DNA of 60,852 bases from Bacteroidales bacterium (GCA_024682995.1 JAIKYR010000043.1:1-60852); one strand, 5' to 3'. Shown: positions 46,330-55,468, counted from the first letter of the stretch. Notes: a model not told the origin generated them from the letters alone. Made by a program: numbers and translations.

Positions 46330-47298
46330 TTACCGGCGGCTGAAGAAGAAATCGCTCATCACGACGCGCACCAGCACCCCGTAGTTGAACGTGAATTTAT
46401 TGCCCTCGCGAAACTCGGGCCGCGGCGAATTCTTCATCTGATAAATACCCGATCGGCCCATATAGCAATAGAACGTGGGATCCAATGACACCGTCTTGTT
46501 GATGGCAATCTTCAATCCCGCCGCGCCGGAAAATCCGAAGCCAGGACCGCCATACGTGATATCATAGGTTTGCGCACCAGGATAATAACTCTCACCATTA
46601 TACGGATCCAGCAACGTATATTCATTACCTACAGATTTTCCCTCCCTATCCAACAACACAGCCTTAAAGGACTTGGCTTTCGCATAGTTAAACTGAATTC
46701 CCAGTTCCAAAAAAGGTTTCACATTCTTGTGTACTTTGGAAAAAAGATAGGAAGCCATAAAGTCAATGGTGGAACGGTCCTCCTTGCCCACCAATGCCAT
46801 CACTGGCAGACGCATCTCGTTGCCCAACGGCTGATCAGACGAAAGCAGACATTGTGCTGAAGAGGTCAACCGGCTGAAGGAATAGGACAACGACAAGCCC
46901 CACCCGTTTTTGATTTTATAACGCATACCTAACGCTATCATCATGCTCAACTTGTAGTGGTTTTCCCAATTGTAAATATCAGAACCGGGATCCAATTCCA
47001 AAGATGCACTCCCCATCTGCATGCTGGGATAATACTCATTAATAATCTGATCCAATTCATCTTTCCAATATTGGTTAGCAAAAATGTAGTACAGATTATT
47101 CTCATTGAGATTACTGCCATTATAATAATTGGCGTTGAACTTGTTGCCGATGAACATACCGCCACCGATGTAAAAATCAAAACCTTTGTCGCACCAGGTG
47201 GTATCGGAGAAATGGACAGGAATGACTTCCTGCTCCGGCTGTGCACAAAGGGTCAGCGAGAGCAGAGTTGTCACTATTATCAAAAATAATTTCCTCAT
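46330..47298 (-). CDS. Outer-membrane beta-barrel-type hypothetical protein, 322 aa
   Basis: Signal peptide KLFLIIVTTLLSLTLCAQ. The mature part opens with FDFYIGGGMFIGNKFNANYYNGSNL and goes through alternating strands (GMRYKIKNGWGLSLSYSFSRL, FLELGIQFNYAKAK, GFGFSGAAGLKIAIN) to FNYGVLVRVVMSDFFFSRR, consistent with a monomeric barrel. No family name can be given. The ORF track start at 47508 lies inside lpdA in another frame; the ATG at 47298 begins the signal peptide. It lies 29 bp after lpdA on the same strand, so it is probably transcribed from the lpdA promoter. Confidence 0.8.
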   Translation of the reverse strand: MRKLFLIIVTTLLSLTLCAQPEQEVIPVHFSDTTWCDKGFDFYIGGGMFIGNKFNANYYNGSNLNENNLYYIFANQYWKDELDQIINEYYPSMQMGSASLELDPGSDIYNWENHYKLSMMIALGMRYKIKNGWGLSLSYSFSRLTSSAQCLLSSDQPLGNEMRLPVMALVGKEDRSTIDFMASYLFSKVHKNVKPFLELGIQFNYAKAKSFKAVLLDREGKSVGNEYTLLDPYNGESYYPGAQTYDITYGGPGFGFSGAAGLKIAINKTVSLDPTFYCYMGRSGIYQMKNSPRPEFREGNKFTFNYGVLVRVVMSDFFFSRR

Positions 47299-47327
47299 AC
47301 AGGGTTTATTATGGTGAACGGGATCCA

Positions 47328-48725
47328 TTACAGATGGACGCACTCCTTGTAGGCATCGGCGGCGGCCTCCATAATGGCCTCCGACATGGTGGGGTGCGGG
47401 AACACGGAGCGAATCACTTCCTCGCCGGTCATCTTGTTGCGGCGGGCCATCACGGCACCGGCAATCATCTCGGTCACATTGTCGCCAATGAGGTGGCATC
47501 CAAGCCATTCGCCCGTTTGTTTGTCGAAGATCACCTTCACCAAGCCGTCGCGGCTGCCGGCAGCGGTAGCCTTTCCGGATGCGGTGAACGGGAACTTGCC
47601 GATCAGCACCTCACGGCCCTGTTCCACGCAGGCGCGCTCGGTGAGGCCCACGGATGCGATTTCCGGTGTGGTATAGGTGCAGCCCGGAATATTGCCATAA
47701 TCAACAGGTTCGGGATTCAGGCCGGCGATTTTCTCCACGCACACCTCAGCCTCGTGCGAGGCCACGTGCGCCAGCGCAGGACCGTGTACAATATCGCCGA
47801 TGGCATACACACCCTCCACATTGGTGCGGTAGAAGTCGTCCACCACCACCTTGCCGCGTTCGGTCTGCACACCGCACTCCTCAAGGCCAATGCCCTCAAT
47901 GTTGGTGGCCACGCCCACAGCGGAGAGTACGATGTCGCACTCAATCTCCGTGATTTTCTCCTTGGCGTCCTTCACGGTGACCACACATTTGTCGTTCACA
48001 AGGTCCACCTTCTCCACTGCGGCGGCGGTCATGGTCTTGATGCCGGCCTTGCGGAAGCAGCGGGCCAGCGTGGCGGCGATGTCGTCGTCCTCCACGGGCA
48101 CTAAACGGGGCATATATTCCACAATCGTGACCTTAGTACCCATCGTGGCGTAGAAGTAAGCAAGCTCGCTGCCAATGGCGCCGGAGCCCATCACCACCAT
48201 CGTCTCCGGCAATGCGGGCAGTGTGAGGGCCTCGCGGTAGCCGATGATCTTCTTGCCGTCTTGCGGCACGTTGGGCAGGCTGCGCGAGCGGGCGCCCGTG
48301 GCCAGAATCACGTGCGTGGCCCCATAGACCGTCACGGTGCCGTCGGCGGCGGTCACCTCCACCTGATGGCCCGGCAGCAGTTTGCCGAAGCCGGCGATGA
48401 CCTCCACATTGTTTTTCTTGAGCAGATACTGAACCCCCTTGCTCATCGTCTCGGCCACCGTGCGACTACGTTTCACCACCGCCTCGAAGTCCGGCTTCAC
48501 GGCACCCTCCACCTGCAAGCCGTACTCGGCGGCATGCGACATATACTTATACACTTGGGCCGACTTCAGCAGCGCCTTGGTGGGAATACAGCCCCAATTG
48601 AGGCAGATGCCGCCCAATTCGGCACGTTCCACAACGGCAACCTTCATATTCAACTGCGAAGCGCGAATGGCAGCCACATAACCGCCGGGGCCGCTTCCGA
48701 CCACGATTAAATCATACGTATTCAT
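47328..48725 (-). CDS. lpdA: Dihydrolipoyl dehydrogenase (E3), 465 aa
   Basis: FAD enzyme that reoxidises lipoyl groups of 2-oxoacid dehydrogenase or glycine cleavage complexes with NAD. FAD-binding VVGSGPGGYVAAI, redox disulfide in GGICLNWGCIPTK (Cys41 and Cys46), NAD-binding VVMGSGAIGSELAYFYATMG, FAD loop VYAIGDIV and the C-terminal His-Glu pair in HPTMSEAIMEA are all present. No E1, E2 or glycine-cleavage gene is adjacent, so the complex served is not defined. A TACATTTG -7 box lies 39 bp upstream. The beta-barrel gene follows on the same strand. Confidence 0.97.
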   Translation of the reverse strand: MNTYDLIVVGSGPGGYVAAIRASQLNMKVAVVERAELGGICLNWGCIPTKALLKSAQVYKYMSHAAEYGLQVEGAVKPDFEAVVKRSRTVAETMSKGVQYLLKKNNVEVIAGFGKLLPGHQVEVTAADGTVTVYGATHVILATGARSRSLPNVPQDGKKIIGYREALTLPALPETMVVMGSGAIGSELAYFYATMGTKVTIVEYMPRLVPVEDDDIAATLARCFRKAGIKTMTAAAVEKVDLVNDKCVVTVKDAKEKITEIECDIVLSAVGVATNIEGIGLEECGVQTERGKVVVDDFYRTNVEGVYAIGDIVHGPALAHVASHEAEVCVEKIAGLNPEPVDYGNIPGCTYTTPEIASVGLTERACVEQGREVLIGKFPFTASGKATAAGSRDGLVKVIFDKQTGEWLGCHLIGDNVTEMIAGAVMARRNKMTGEEVIRSVFPHPTMSEAIMEAAADAYKECVHL

Positions 48726-48763
48726 ATTTCTGCATTTTATTGGATTAATTCTGAAAAAGCCTG

Positions 48764-48771
48764 CAAATGTA
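48764..48771 (-). promoter_or_regulatory. Bacteroidetes -7 box for lpdA
   Basis: Reads TACATTTG on the minus strand, 39 bp upstream of the ATG. Confidence 0.5.
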
Positions 48772-48819
48772 CATAATTTTCAAAAACGCACGGACGGGGA
48801 ATTAACACCGTTGGATTTG

Positions 48820-48929
48820 ACCGGTGTCGGAGACACCGCATCTTATTAACCCTAGATTAGCGCAGCTTAATCTGGGGTGGCGAACACCCACGCGACACCT
48901 GCGCGGCGCGGCAGGCGCGTGCCACGGAG
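48820..48929. repeat. Intergenic structured repeat, copy 1
   Basis: Shares two blocks with the copy at 49209-49321: ACCGGTGTCGGAGACACC plus a following CATCT...AGCGCAGC...TAATCTGGGG, and GCGCGGCGCGGCAGGCGCGT. Hairpins GGTGTC/GACACC and CCCTAGATTA/TAATCTGGGG are present. No gene is credible here. The gap from 48726 to 49395 holds this copy, a central palindrome, copy 2 and little else. Confidence 0.7.
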
Positions 48930-49015
48930 AAGGATACATACTCGCCGCGCAACGACGGGGGAAAATTATGTTCATTTTCTTTGGTCTTGCACAAAGAAAA
49001 CGAACCAAAAGAAAT

Positions 49016-49176
49016 GCGCCTTGCCGCTGAGCAAATGACGGCTAAAATCGGGTCTCGCTCGCTAAACGGCGAAAACTTGCAACACTGCACTGCGTTCCGT
49101 GTTGCTTCAAACAGTTCGCCGTTCTTCACGCTCACTCACCACCGATTTCTTCACGCCCTCATTTGCAAGGCGGCGA
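49016..49176. repeat. Large imperfect palindrome between the two repeat copies
   Basis: Left arm GCAAATGACGGCTAAAATCG...ACGGCGAA matches, in reverse complement, the right arm TTCGCCGTT...CCGATTTCTTC...CATTTGC, with AACAC/GTGTT near the centre. Just before it lies TTCATTTTCTTTGG...AAAGAAAACGAACCAAAAGA, a string I recall as dispersed in Bacteroidetes intergenic regions. It could be a MITE-like or structured-RNA element. Confidence 0.55.
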
Positions 49177-49208
49177 ATTCGAGGCCACAGGCGTGCCGGT
49201 ACGCAAAC

Positions 49209-49321
49209 ACCGGTGTCGGAGACACCACATCTCAATAACCCCAGATGAGCGCAGCGTAATCTGGGGGAAATGCCGCGCATACGCACACCTCCGCGCGGCG
49301 CGGCAGGCGCGTGCCACGGAG
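49209..49321. repeat. Intergenic structured repeat, copy 2
   Basis: Direct repeat of copy 1. CCCCAGAT/ATCTGGGG is a perfect stem, and a longer stem (GCACACCTCCG with CGGAGGTGTGTGC) closes over the GC-rich block. The stem CCCTAGATTA/TAATCTGGGG in copy 1 has changed bases while staying paired by a G-T wobble. Confidence 0.7.
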
Positions 49322-49395
49322 GTGTGTGCGTGCACGCCGCGAAAAGGAATGAATGCCATAATGCATATAATCACCCAAATTAATTCCTTCATCCC

Positions 49396-50484
49396 TTATG
49401 GATCATCATTCTTTCCCCAACAAACGACATTGTCACATTGCTTTAGCACTTCATCTCTTTTTCTTGTACTAAACTTATAATTACCACATGGACAATGACG
49501 ATTATATCCAAGATATCTGCATTTTAGTTGATATTTTTCTTGATTCTTTATAATGTTTCCATATTCACACAAAAAGGGAGTAGGATATTTCATGCCATCT
49601 TCGTGACTTTTTATAGCATAGAGCACCTCTTGGTAAATAGGAGCTAGGTTATTTGAACTTAGTATGACTTCCTTCTCGGCTTTAGGATCATAATGTAAAC
49701 CTTCCGCACAAAGGGTATCATCTACTGCCAGGACTTTTCCATACAAACCTGACAAACTTTTAATGTGTCGGAACCATTTTCCCGGCTTAACGGAAACAGG
49801 GTTAGCAAAATTGAAGAAACGTATAGGTCGTTCTTCATCATCGCATTCAACAAGATCTCGTACAGCATCTTTTTCATCATTGATTTTAATCTCAATTATT
49901 CTCCCACCATTTTGTTTTTTATCGTCAGTGCACTCATGAGTAACCCAGACTTCTATACACACTGGCTGTCTTTTATCATTTTGACTATCTGTCAAAAACA
50001 GATCGGCTATATATTTTTTTCTACCATCAGGCAATAGTTGATAATACCCCTTTTCAGAAGTACATGTATCATAAATTTTTTTCAAATCGACAGAATACAA
50101 TCCCTCACAATCGCACTCTCTCCAATGATATTTATCATAGAAAACACAATTTGACACATTCTTACAGACCTGCTTAGCATGATAACTCACAATAAAACTA
50201 TCATTTTCTTCAAATCGCTTTTTTATTGCAGCTTTCGCATATTCATGCAAATATTTGTTTGGATCACAAACACTACCTTTTTCATGTCGAAAATGATGTT
50301 CTCGAACTTCCCCTAGCACTGGAAACAATTCAGCCCCACAACCATAGCAATGATATTGGGTCTGACTTTTATTCTCTTTAGTAATTTCATTTATAAATAC
50401 AGGATTCCCATTGTCGTCTATGGCATAGGGATAAGTATATGCATTATTATCACTTATCTTCGCTGGGGTATTCTTACAAATCAT
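49396..50484 (-). CDS. CoiA-like zinc-finger putative nuclease, 362 aa
   Basis: The N-terminus has a zinc-finger-like CYGCGAELFPVLG...HHFRH (Cys46, Cys49, His64, His67), the hallmark of CoiA-like proteins. A PD-(D/E)xK-like core follows: KKYIADLFL (Asp161), VCIEVWVTHEC (Glu178, with Trp180 where a Lys or Gln is expected), then RIIEIKI. The C-terminus has a second Cys cluster (CRYLGYNRHCPCGNY). The VTH..D.K....IIEI string is one I recall from mobile-element CoiA-like proteins, so a DNA-related role is likely, but catalysis is unproven. It overlaps the preceding gene by 11 bases. The DNA is clearly more AT-rich than the housekeeping neighbours, suggesting acquisition. Confidence 0.75.
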   Translation of the reverse strand: MICKNTPAKISDNNAYTYPYAIDDNGNPVFINEITKENKSQTQYHCYGCGAELFPVLGEVREHHFRHEKGSVCDPNKYLHEYAKAAIKKRFEENDSFIVSYHAKQVCKNVSNCVFYDKYHWRECDCEGLYSVDLKKIYDTCTSEKGYYQLLPDGRKKYIADLFLTDSQNDKRQPVCIEVWVTHECTDDKKQNGGRIIEIKINDEKDAVRDLVECDDEERPIRFFNFANPVSVKPGKWFRHIKSLSGLYGKVLAVDDTLCAEGLHYDPKAEKEVILSSNNLAPIYQEVLYAIKSHEDGMKYPTPFLCEYGNIIKNQEKYQLKCRYLGYNRHCPCGNYKFSTRKRDEVLKQCDNVVCWGKNDDP

Positions 50485-51052
50485 CTATAGCGGAATTTTT
50501 AACTTTTTCTGTATTAATCTCATCCCAATAAGACAAGACTACAAAACAAGAACTAACTCCATCATGGTTTATCTTTAGTATTATATCACCTTTTGATGTT
50601 TTCCATGATGTCTCATATTTACAACGGTCAAACTTAACTTCATACATCCGCGAATTATCATCTTTAGGCTCAGAATAGCCCTCAAATTTTTCATTCACTT
50701 CCTCTGGCACTCCATACTTTTGTATCAACATCTCCTTAAGATGACTATATGTACCATACAATTGAGACCACGTTTCATTTTCAGGAAATATCACAGCCAC
50801 CTTACTTACCACACCCGTGGACTTGGCACTAATTGCGCCAACTTTACAGTTCTTATAGGCAGCAAATTCACCAGAGAATAAGGCAACACCATCCTGAGTC
50901 ACTTCATGGGTAAATCCTTTCTGTTTCATCTTCATAACAAAATCACTAAGACTTCCATTAATAGGAACACCTTTAAAGGTCATATGTTCCACCTGAGCAT
51001 TAATGGTGATCATTACAAAACATGACAAAATCAAAAAAACAATCTTTCTCAT
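50474..51052 (-). CDS. Secreted small hypothetical protein, 192 aa
   Basis: Signal peptide MRKIVFLILSCFVMITINAQ, then MTFKGVPINGSLSDFVMKMKQKGF, a phrase common in small Bacteroidales exported proteins of unknown function. Two cysteines in the mature part (YKNCKVGA, DRCKYETSW) and one near the end are visible. No enzymatic motif. It lies between the HTH regulator (17-bp gap) and the CoiA-like gene (11-bp overlap), so it belongs to the three-gene operon. An exported protein together with a putative nuclease is an odd pairing. Confidence 0.75.
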   Translation of the reverse strand: MRKIVFLILSCFVMITINAQVEHMTFKGVPINGSLSDFVMKMKQKGFTHEVTQDGVALFSGEFAAYKNCKVGAISAKSTGVVSKVAVIFPENETWSQLYGTYSHLKEMLIQKYGVPEEVNEKFEGYSEPKDDNSRMYEVKFDRCKYETSWKTSKGDIILKINHDGVSSCFVVLSYWDEINTEKVKNSAIDDL

Positions 51053-51069
51053 ATCTAAAATTTCAAAGG

Positions 51070-51711
51070 TTATTTATTAAACATTCGCTTGGGCAATTTC
51101 ACATATTTCAAACAGTTGTCTTTCAAAAAACGCATAACAGACTCCCACTCTTCCTCTGTCTTATAATCAAGCTTCACATCTATCATAGTGGAGTTACCGT
51201 ACTCACTATCAATAATATCAACCAAAAATCCATCTTCGGATTCCAAAGTCTTAACCTTAAAATAAGGATTTGTATTGACATGTGCCTTATCCACCCAGCG
51301 TTCACCGATAGTAAAGCACACAAGATAATCAGGCAGAATCATATCGGGAAGCGGATTACCGTCCGTACTTACATCCTTAAAGAATGTTATACAATTACTC
51401 AATCCCATTCTAGTCAAAATCCCAGGCATCACCTCAAAGAATTGTGAAACAGCATCTTTTCCCGTCTTGTCTTTCCCTGTTTCATCAGCACAAAGCACCG
51501 CCAAATCCGGATTATCGGCCAAATCTTGAAAATAATTATGTTTCAACACTTTGGAAATCCTCGCCAATAATTGAATATCCATATTGTTTCGCCTAAAGAT
51601 ATTATACACATTACTTCTTTTGCAGTTAATAGCTTCTGCAAATTCAGTAATATTCCACTGATTCTTACGAACTTCATTTTCTATCAATTCGCCTATAGTT
51701 TTCTCAGTCAT
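51070..51711 (-). CDS. Helix-turn-helix (XRE-like) transcriptional regulator, 213 aa
   Basis: The first 60 residues form an XRE-type HTH (GELIENEVRKNQWNITEFAEAINCKRSNVYNIFRRNNMDI), followed by a 140-residue C-terminal domain of unknown type containing TIGERWVDKAHVNTNPYFKVKTLE. The ORF track opens at 51873, but the ATG at 51711 starts the HTH directly and a TATTTTTG -7 box lies at 51739-51746, between the two starts. It heads the accessory operon and is likely to regulate it. AT-rich like its partners. Confidence 0.8.
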   Translation of the reverse strand: MTEKTIGELIENEVRKNQWNITEFAEAINCKRSNVYNIFRRNNMDIQLLARISKVLKHNYFQDLADNPDLAVLCADETGKDKTGKDAVSQFFEVMPGILTRMGLSNCITFFKDVSTDGNPLPDMILPDYLVCFTIGERWVDKAHVNTNPYFKVKTLESEDGFLVDIIDSEYGNSTMIDVKLDYKTEEEWESVMRFLKDNCLKYVKLPKRMFNK

Positions 51712-51738
51712 AATGATATTGTTTTTTTTAATCGGTTG

Positions 51739-51746
51739 CAAAAATA
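51739..51746 (-). promoter_or_regulatory. Bacteroidetes -7 box for the HTH operon
   Basis: Reads TATTTTTG on the minus strand, 28 bp upstream of the ATG at 51711; an upstream TTG lies 15 bp from it. Confidence 0.5.
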
Positions 51747-52120
51747 TCTTTTCTTTTAAAACAACATTAAAAACTGGTGTATCATATTTTTGTACATAAT
51801 TTTTCAGACATAACCTGCCAGCTTCAAAAAAGATGTTTACATTGAGGATACATAAAAAAGAGCATATACGCAAATCTTAAAGAATGTATCGAAAATGGCA
51901 GGAATGAGATAACAAACTATCTGCTTTACAACCAATTATCTTTTTATAGGGATGCCTGCTTTTGCTTTCTGGCGTTATTTTACCATAAAAGAGCCCTTGG
52001 CTTTTGGTCGTTAGTTATCGGGACTTTGAACCTTGAACCTCAACTAAGAATTTTGAACTATAGCTATGAACTTCCTTACTTTCCCACTTTCAACATTACA
52101 AACCCTACAAACTTCGGGAT
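51747..52120. other. Gene-free stretch between HTH operon and lolA
   Basis: About 370 bp. Apart from the upstream part of the HTH promoter I see only AT-rich, low-information sequence with phrases shared by other gaps in this window (TTGAACCTTGAACCTC here, its reverse complement GGTTCAAGGTTCA near 45570). No ORF, tRNA or clear hairpin. Confidence 0.5.
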
Positions 52121-52765
52121 TTATCGCATATCGTTTACCTCCACGCCGGGGTGCTGGCTTTTGTCAAACACAAAATAGCTGTCTGACAGGGTGACGTTGG
52201 ATTTGAACTGCTCTATATAATAGGTATATACCGTATTGTCTTTGTCATACATCGCAATACGAAGAATATGATGGTTGCTTTTCTGGATATAAAGGCGGAT
52301 ACGGTAATACGACTGCGCGCGCAACGGGGTGAGGTCCACGATGGAGACCGACTGGTTGTTGATGAATTCTTCCCGGATGAACTTGGCGCGGAAATGCTTG
52401 TCCCAACCTTTGAGGATGCGTTGCGGATTCATCATATTGTCATCATCCTCCGGATCATACTCATAAATAGAAACTTCATTAGTGGATTTCTGGTAATTCC
52501 AAATGCTCTTCCCGTCGCAGAAAAACGATTGCCCATTGTAGGTAGTGCGGTATTTTTCACCCTTGATGGCGAAATCACCCTGCGAGGTGCTCAAGGTCTT
52601 GCCCTCTTTGGTGGCTTTCAAGGTGTAATGAAACTGCATAGAGGTGTATGACTGGTACTTTGCAGAGACAGCCTTCAGCAAATCGCCGGCCCCGCCGTCC
52701 ACATTCTGGGCCGACAGGCTCCACGTCAGGAAGAGAGCAATGAACAGGGAAAGGGTATTTTTCAT
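52121..52765 (-). CDS. LolA-like outer-membrane lipoprotein carrier protein, 214 aa
   Basis: Periplasmic chaperone-type fold that ferries lipoproteins to the outer membrane. Signal peptide MKNTLSLFIALFLTWSLSAQ, then LLKAVSAKYQSYTSMQFHYTLKAT, GDFAIKGEKYRTTYNGQSFFCDGKSIWNYQ and VTLSDSYFVFDKSQHPGVEVNDMR, all usual for Bacteroidetes LolA. The ATG at 52765 was chosen over 52804 because it begins the signal peptide. It follows ftsK by about 100 bp on the same strand, an arrangement I recall as common in this phylum. Confidence 0.9.
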   Translation of the reverse strand: MKNTLSLFIALFLTWSLSAQNVDGGAGDLLKAVSAKYQSYTSMQFHYTLKATKEGKTLSTSQGDFAIKGEKYRTTYNGQSFFCDGKSIWNYQKSTNEVSIYEYDPEDDDNMMNPQRILKGWDKHFRAKFIREEFINNQSVSIVDLTPLRAQSYYRIRLYIQKSNHHILRIAMYDKDNTVYTYYIEQFKSNVTLSDSYFVFDKSQHPGVEVNDMR

Positions 52766-52867
52766 AATCGATGTTTCAAAAAGGGTTAAATCAAAGGTTT
52801 GCAAAACCGAGTTGCGAAAAAAACGCGGAATAGGATGCTTTATTGTGGCAAATGTTTAAACGTTCGC

Positions 52868-55468
52868 TCAAAGCAGTCCTTTGCTGGCCAGCAGGTCGCG
52901 CAGCTGGGCCTCGGTCTTCATCAGCACCTCGCGGGGCTTGCTGCCGTTGGCCTTGCCCACGATGCCGAACTCAGAGAGCTGGTCCATGATACGGCCGGCA
53001 CGGTTATACCCCAGTTTCATACGACGTTGTATCAAGGACGTGGATCCCTGTTGCGTCTGCACTACCAGCACGGCGGCATCCACAAACAGCGAATCGATAG
53101 CGTCGCCGCCAGCGTCATCATCACCATCATCGAAATTGCCGGCATCGCCTGCCGCCGGATCGGGCACGTCAGGCAACTCGTACGGATGCAACAGCGGACT
53201 CAGCTCGGATTTTTCCTGAATGTAGTTGGCAATCTTCTCCACCTCGGGCGTGTCCACGAAGGCGCATTGCAGACGGATGAGGTCGCTGCCCGTGGATATG
53301 AGCATGTCGCCCTTGCCGATGAGCTGGTTGGCACCCGTGGTGTCGAGAATGGTCTTGGAGTCCACACCCGACTGCACGCGGAAGGCAATACGCGCCGGGA
53401 AGTTGGCCTTGATGCTGCCAGTGATGATGTTGACCGACGGACGTTGCGTAGCGATGACCAGATGAATGCCGATGGCACGAGCCAGCTGGGCCAAGCGGGC
53501 GAGCGGCTGTTCCACCTCGCGCCCCGCGGTCATGATCAGATCACCGAACTCATCGATAATCAACACGATATACGGCAGATAACGGTGGCCCATCGCAGGC
53601 GAAAGGCCGCGCGAGCAGAATTTGGCATTATACTCCTTGATGTTGCGCATCCGCGCCATCTTCAGCAGATCATAGCGGTCGTCCATCTCCTTGCAGAGGG
53701 AATTGAGCACATGCACCACCTTCTTCACATCGTTGATGATGGCCTCCTCCTCGTCGGGCAGCTTGGCCAGATAGTAATTCTCTATAGCCGAATAGAGCGT
53801 GAACTCCACCTTCTTGGGGTCTATGAGCACGAACTTCATCTCCGCCGGATGCTTCGTGTAAAGCAGCGATGTGATGATGGCATTGAGGCCCACTGACTTG
53901 CCTTGACCGGTGGCACCGGCCACCAACAGGTGCGGCATTTTGGCCAGATCCACCACAAACGCCTCGTTGCTGATGGTGCGTCCCAACCCGATAGGCAGTT
54001 CATACTTGTTGTTTTGGAATTTGTCAGAAGAGATTATCTCCTTCATGGAGACGATGTTAGAGTTCTTATTGGGCACCTCGATGCCGATGGTGCCGCGTCC
54101 GGGTATCGGAGCGATGATACGGATGCCCAATGCAGCGAGGCTCAAGGCAATATCATCCTCCAGATTCTTGATCTTGCTGATACGCACACCCTCATCGGGG
54201 ATGATTTCGTACAACGTGACCGTAGGTCCGATGGTGGCGGTGATTTTACGGATAGGGATGCCAAAACTCTTCAATGTGGCCTCGATACGTTTCTTGTTGT
54301 CTAACAATTCGCGTTTCATCAGCTCTTCCGTGGCCTCCTTGGCGGGATAGTCGTTCAGCAGGTCTATAGGCGGGAACTCGTAAGTGGACAATTCCTTGCG
54401 CGGGTCATAGGGTTCCAGATTCCGGACTTCCTCCGCCGTAAGCTCGTGTGGCTCTTCTTCCGGGACTTCCTCAACATCCTCTTCCAAATCATCCTCTGAA
54501 CCAAACGTTTCATCTTTCACTTCATTGGAAACCAGTTCAAAAGGCACTTCCACATCTTCCTTCACTGGTGTGAACGGTGAATTGGAATATTCGGTTTTCT
54601 CGTCGGTATCCTTCTCCGTTTCAAATTCCACCACATTGGCGCCATGGTACTCTTTGCTGAGGCATCCGTGGTCGGTCACATAGAGATCATCGAGGTCCTC
54701 GTGCCGGGTATCCGTCTCTTGCGCGGTGGTCTGTTTGCGTTGTTTCCAAGTCTTGCGTTCCGCCGGCGGGTTCTGTTTCCGTTCCTCGATGGAGGTCTGG
54801 ATCCGCCCGAACCATTCGCTCAGTGGTATGTCATAACACAAGATAAGAATAATGACAAGCAGCACCGCAACTATGAGGTACGTGACCGCCTTCTGCACTG
54901 AAGCGAGCAGGAAGGTGTCCACCAGCGTGCCGAAATAGCCGGCCACGAAGGCATAGTCGCCGTCGGGGCGCACGAAGAGGCCGAGGAACATGGATAGCCA
55001 TGCCATGGTAAGTATCACGTTGATAGTCGTCTTCAGCAAGTTGACGGGAGATTTGCCCACGGTCAGACGCCAGCCATAGAGGAAGAACAGGAATGCGAAG
55101 CCGATGGAGCTGACCCCGAAGAGATCGTTGACGAAAAAGTAGGCCAGATAGGCCCCCACCGTGCGGGCGATGTTATGTGACGCATCCTGCCCATCTGACA
55201 GGACGAAGTGAATGTTGTTGTGCGCATGGAAGTAGAACGACACGATGGAGACGAAAAGCAGCAGGGCGAAGCACATCAACAGCACACCATAGACCTGAAT
55301 CATACGCGGGCTTTTCAACTGCTGGAAAAAGGAGCTCCCCCCCGACGACTTCGAGCTGCTCTTACGTTTGCCTTTCGGGGTGGACCCTTTGCGGACCTTG
55401 GCATGGCGGGTATTGACAGGCTTTGCCGTCTTGGAGTTTCGGGTGATGACTTGACTGGTAACTTTCAT
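52868..55468 (-). CDS. ftsK: DNA translocase FtsK/SpoIIIE, 866 aa
   Basis: Septal ATPase that pumps chromosome ends into daughter cells and activates dimer resolution. A basic N-terminus and about four or five membrane helices (residues 50-215) are followed by an acidic linker of about 150 residues. The motor has Walker A VAGATGQGKSVGLNAI near 525 and Walker B LPYIVLIIDEFGDLIM near 635. The C-terminal 65 residues (QGSTSLIQRRMKLGYNRAGR) are the winged-helix gamma domain that reads KOPS-type sites. Length is typical. A TAATTTTG -7 box lies about 48 bp upstream. Divergent from exbB. Confidence 0.97.
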   Translation of the reverse strand: MKVTSQVITRNSKTAKPVNTRHAKVRKGSTPKGKRKSSSKSSGGSSFFQQLKSPRMIQVYGVLLMCFALLLFVSIVSFYFHAHNNIHFVLSDGQDASHNIARTVGAYLAYFFVNDLFGVSSIGFAFLFFLYGWRLTVGKSPVNLLKTTINVILTMAWLSMFLGLFVRPDGDYAFVAGYFGTLVDTFLLASVQKAVTYLIVAVLLVIILILCYDIPLSEWFGRIQTSIEERKQNPPAERKTWKQRKQTTAQETDTRHEDLDDLYVTDHGCLSKEYHGANVVEFETEKDTDEKTEYSNSPFTPVKEDVEVPFELVSNEVKDETFGSEDDLEEDVEEVPEEEPHELTAEEVRNLEPYDPRKELSTYEFPPIDLLNDYPAKEATEELMKRELLDNKKRIEATLKSFGIPIRKITATIGPTVTLYEIIPDEGVRISKIKNLEDDIALSLAALGIRIIAPIPGRGTIGIEVPNKNSNIVSMKEIISSDKFQNNKYELPIGLGRTISNEAFVVDLAKMPHLLVAGATGQGKSVGLNAIITSLLYTKHPAEMKFVLIDPKKVEFTLYSAIENYYLAKLPDEEEAIINDVKKVVHVLNSLCKEMDDRYDLLKMARMRNIKEYNAKFCSRGLSPAMGHRYLPYIVLIIDEFGDLIMTAGREVEQPLARLAQLARAIGIHLVIATQRPSVNIITGSIKANFPARIAFRVQSGVDSKTILDTTGANQLIGKGDMLISTGSDLIRLQCAFVDTPEVEKIANYIQEKSELSPLLHPYELPDVPDPAAGDAGNFDDGDDDAGGDAIDSLFVDAAVLVVQTQQGSTSLIQRRMKLGYNRAGRIMDQLSEFGIVGKANGSKPREVLMKTEAQLRDLLASKGLL

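Noticed and set aside
47241-48104. 287-aa open frame antisense to lpdA
   Set aside because: Antisense to a diagnostic dihydrolipoyl dehydrogenase; no independent support.
48857-49135. 92-aa ORF in the lpdA upstream repeat island
   Set aside because: Translation of repeat DNA; part of the direct repeat and palindrome, no promoter or family.
49159-49392. 77-aa ORF with a hydrophobic start next to repeat copy 2
   Set aside because: The start looks like a signal peptide, but the rest is translated repeat sequence, matching the reverse frame of copy 1 (VARACRAA).
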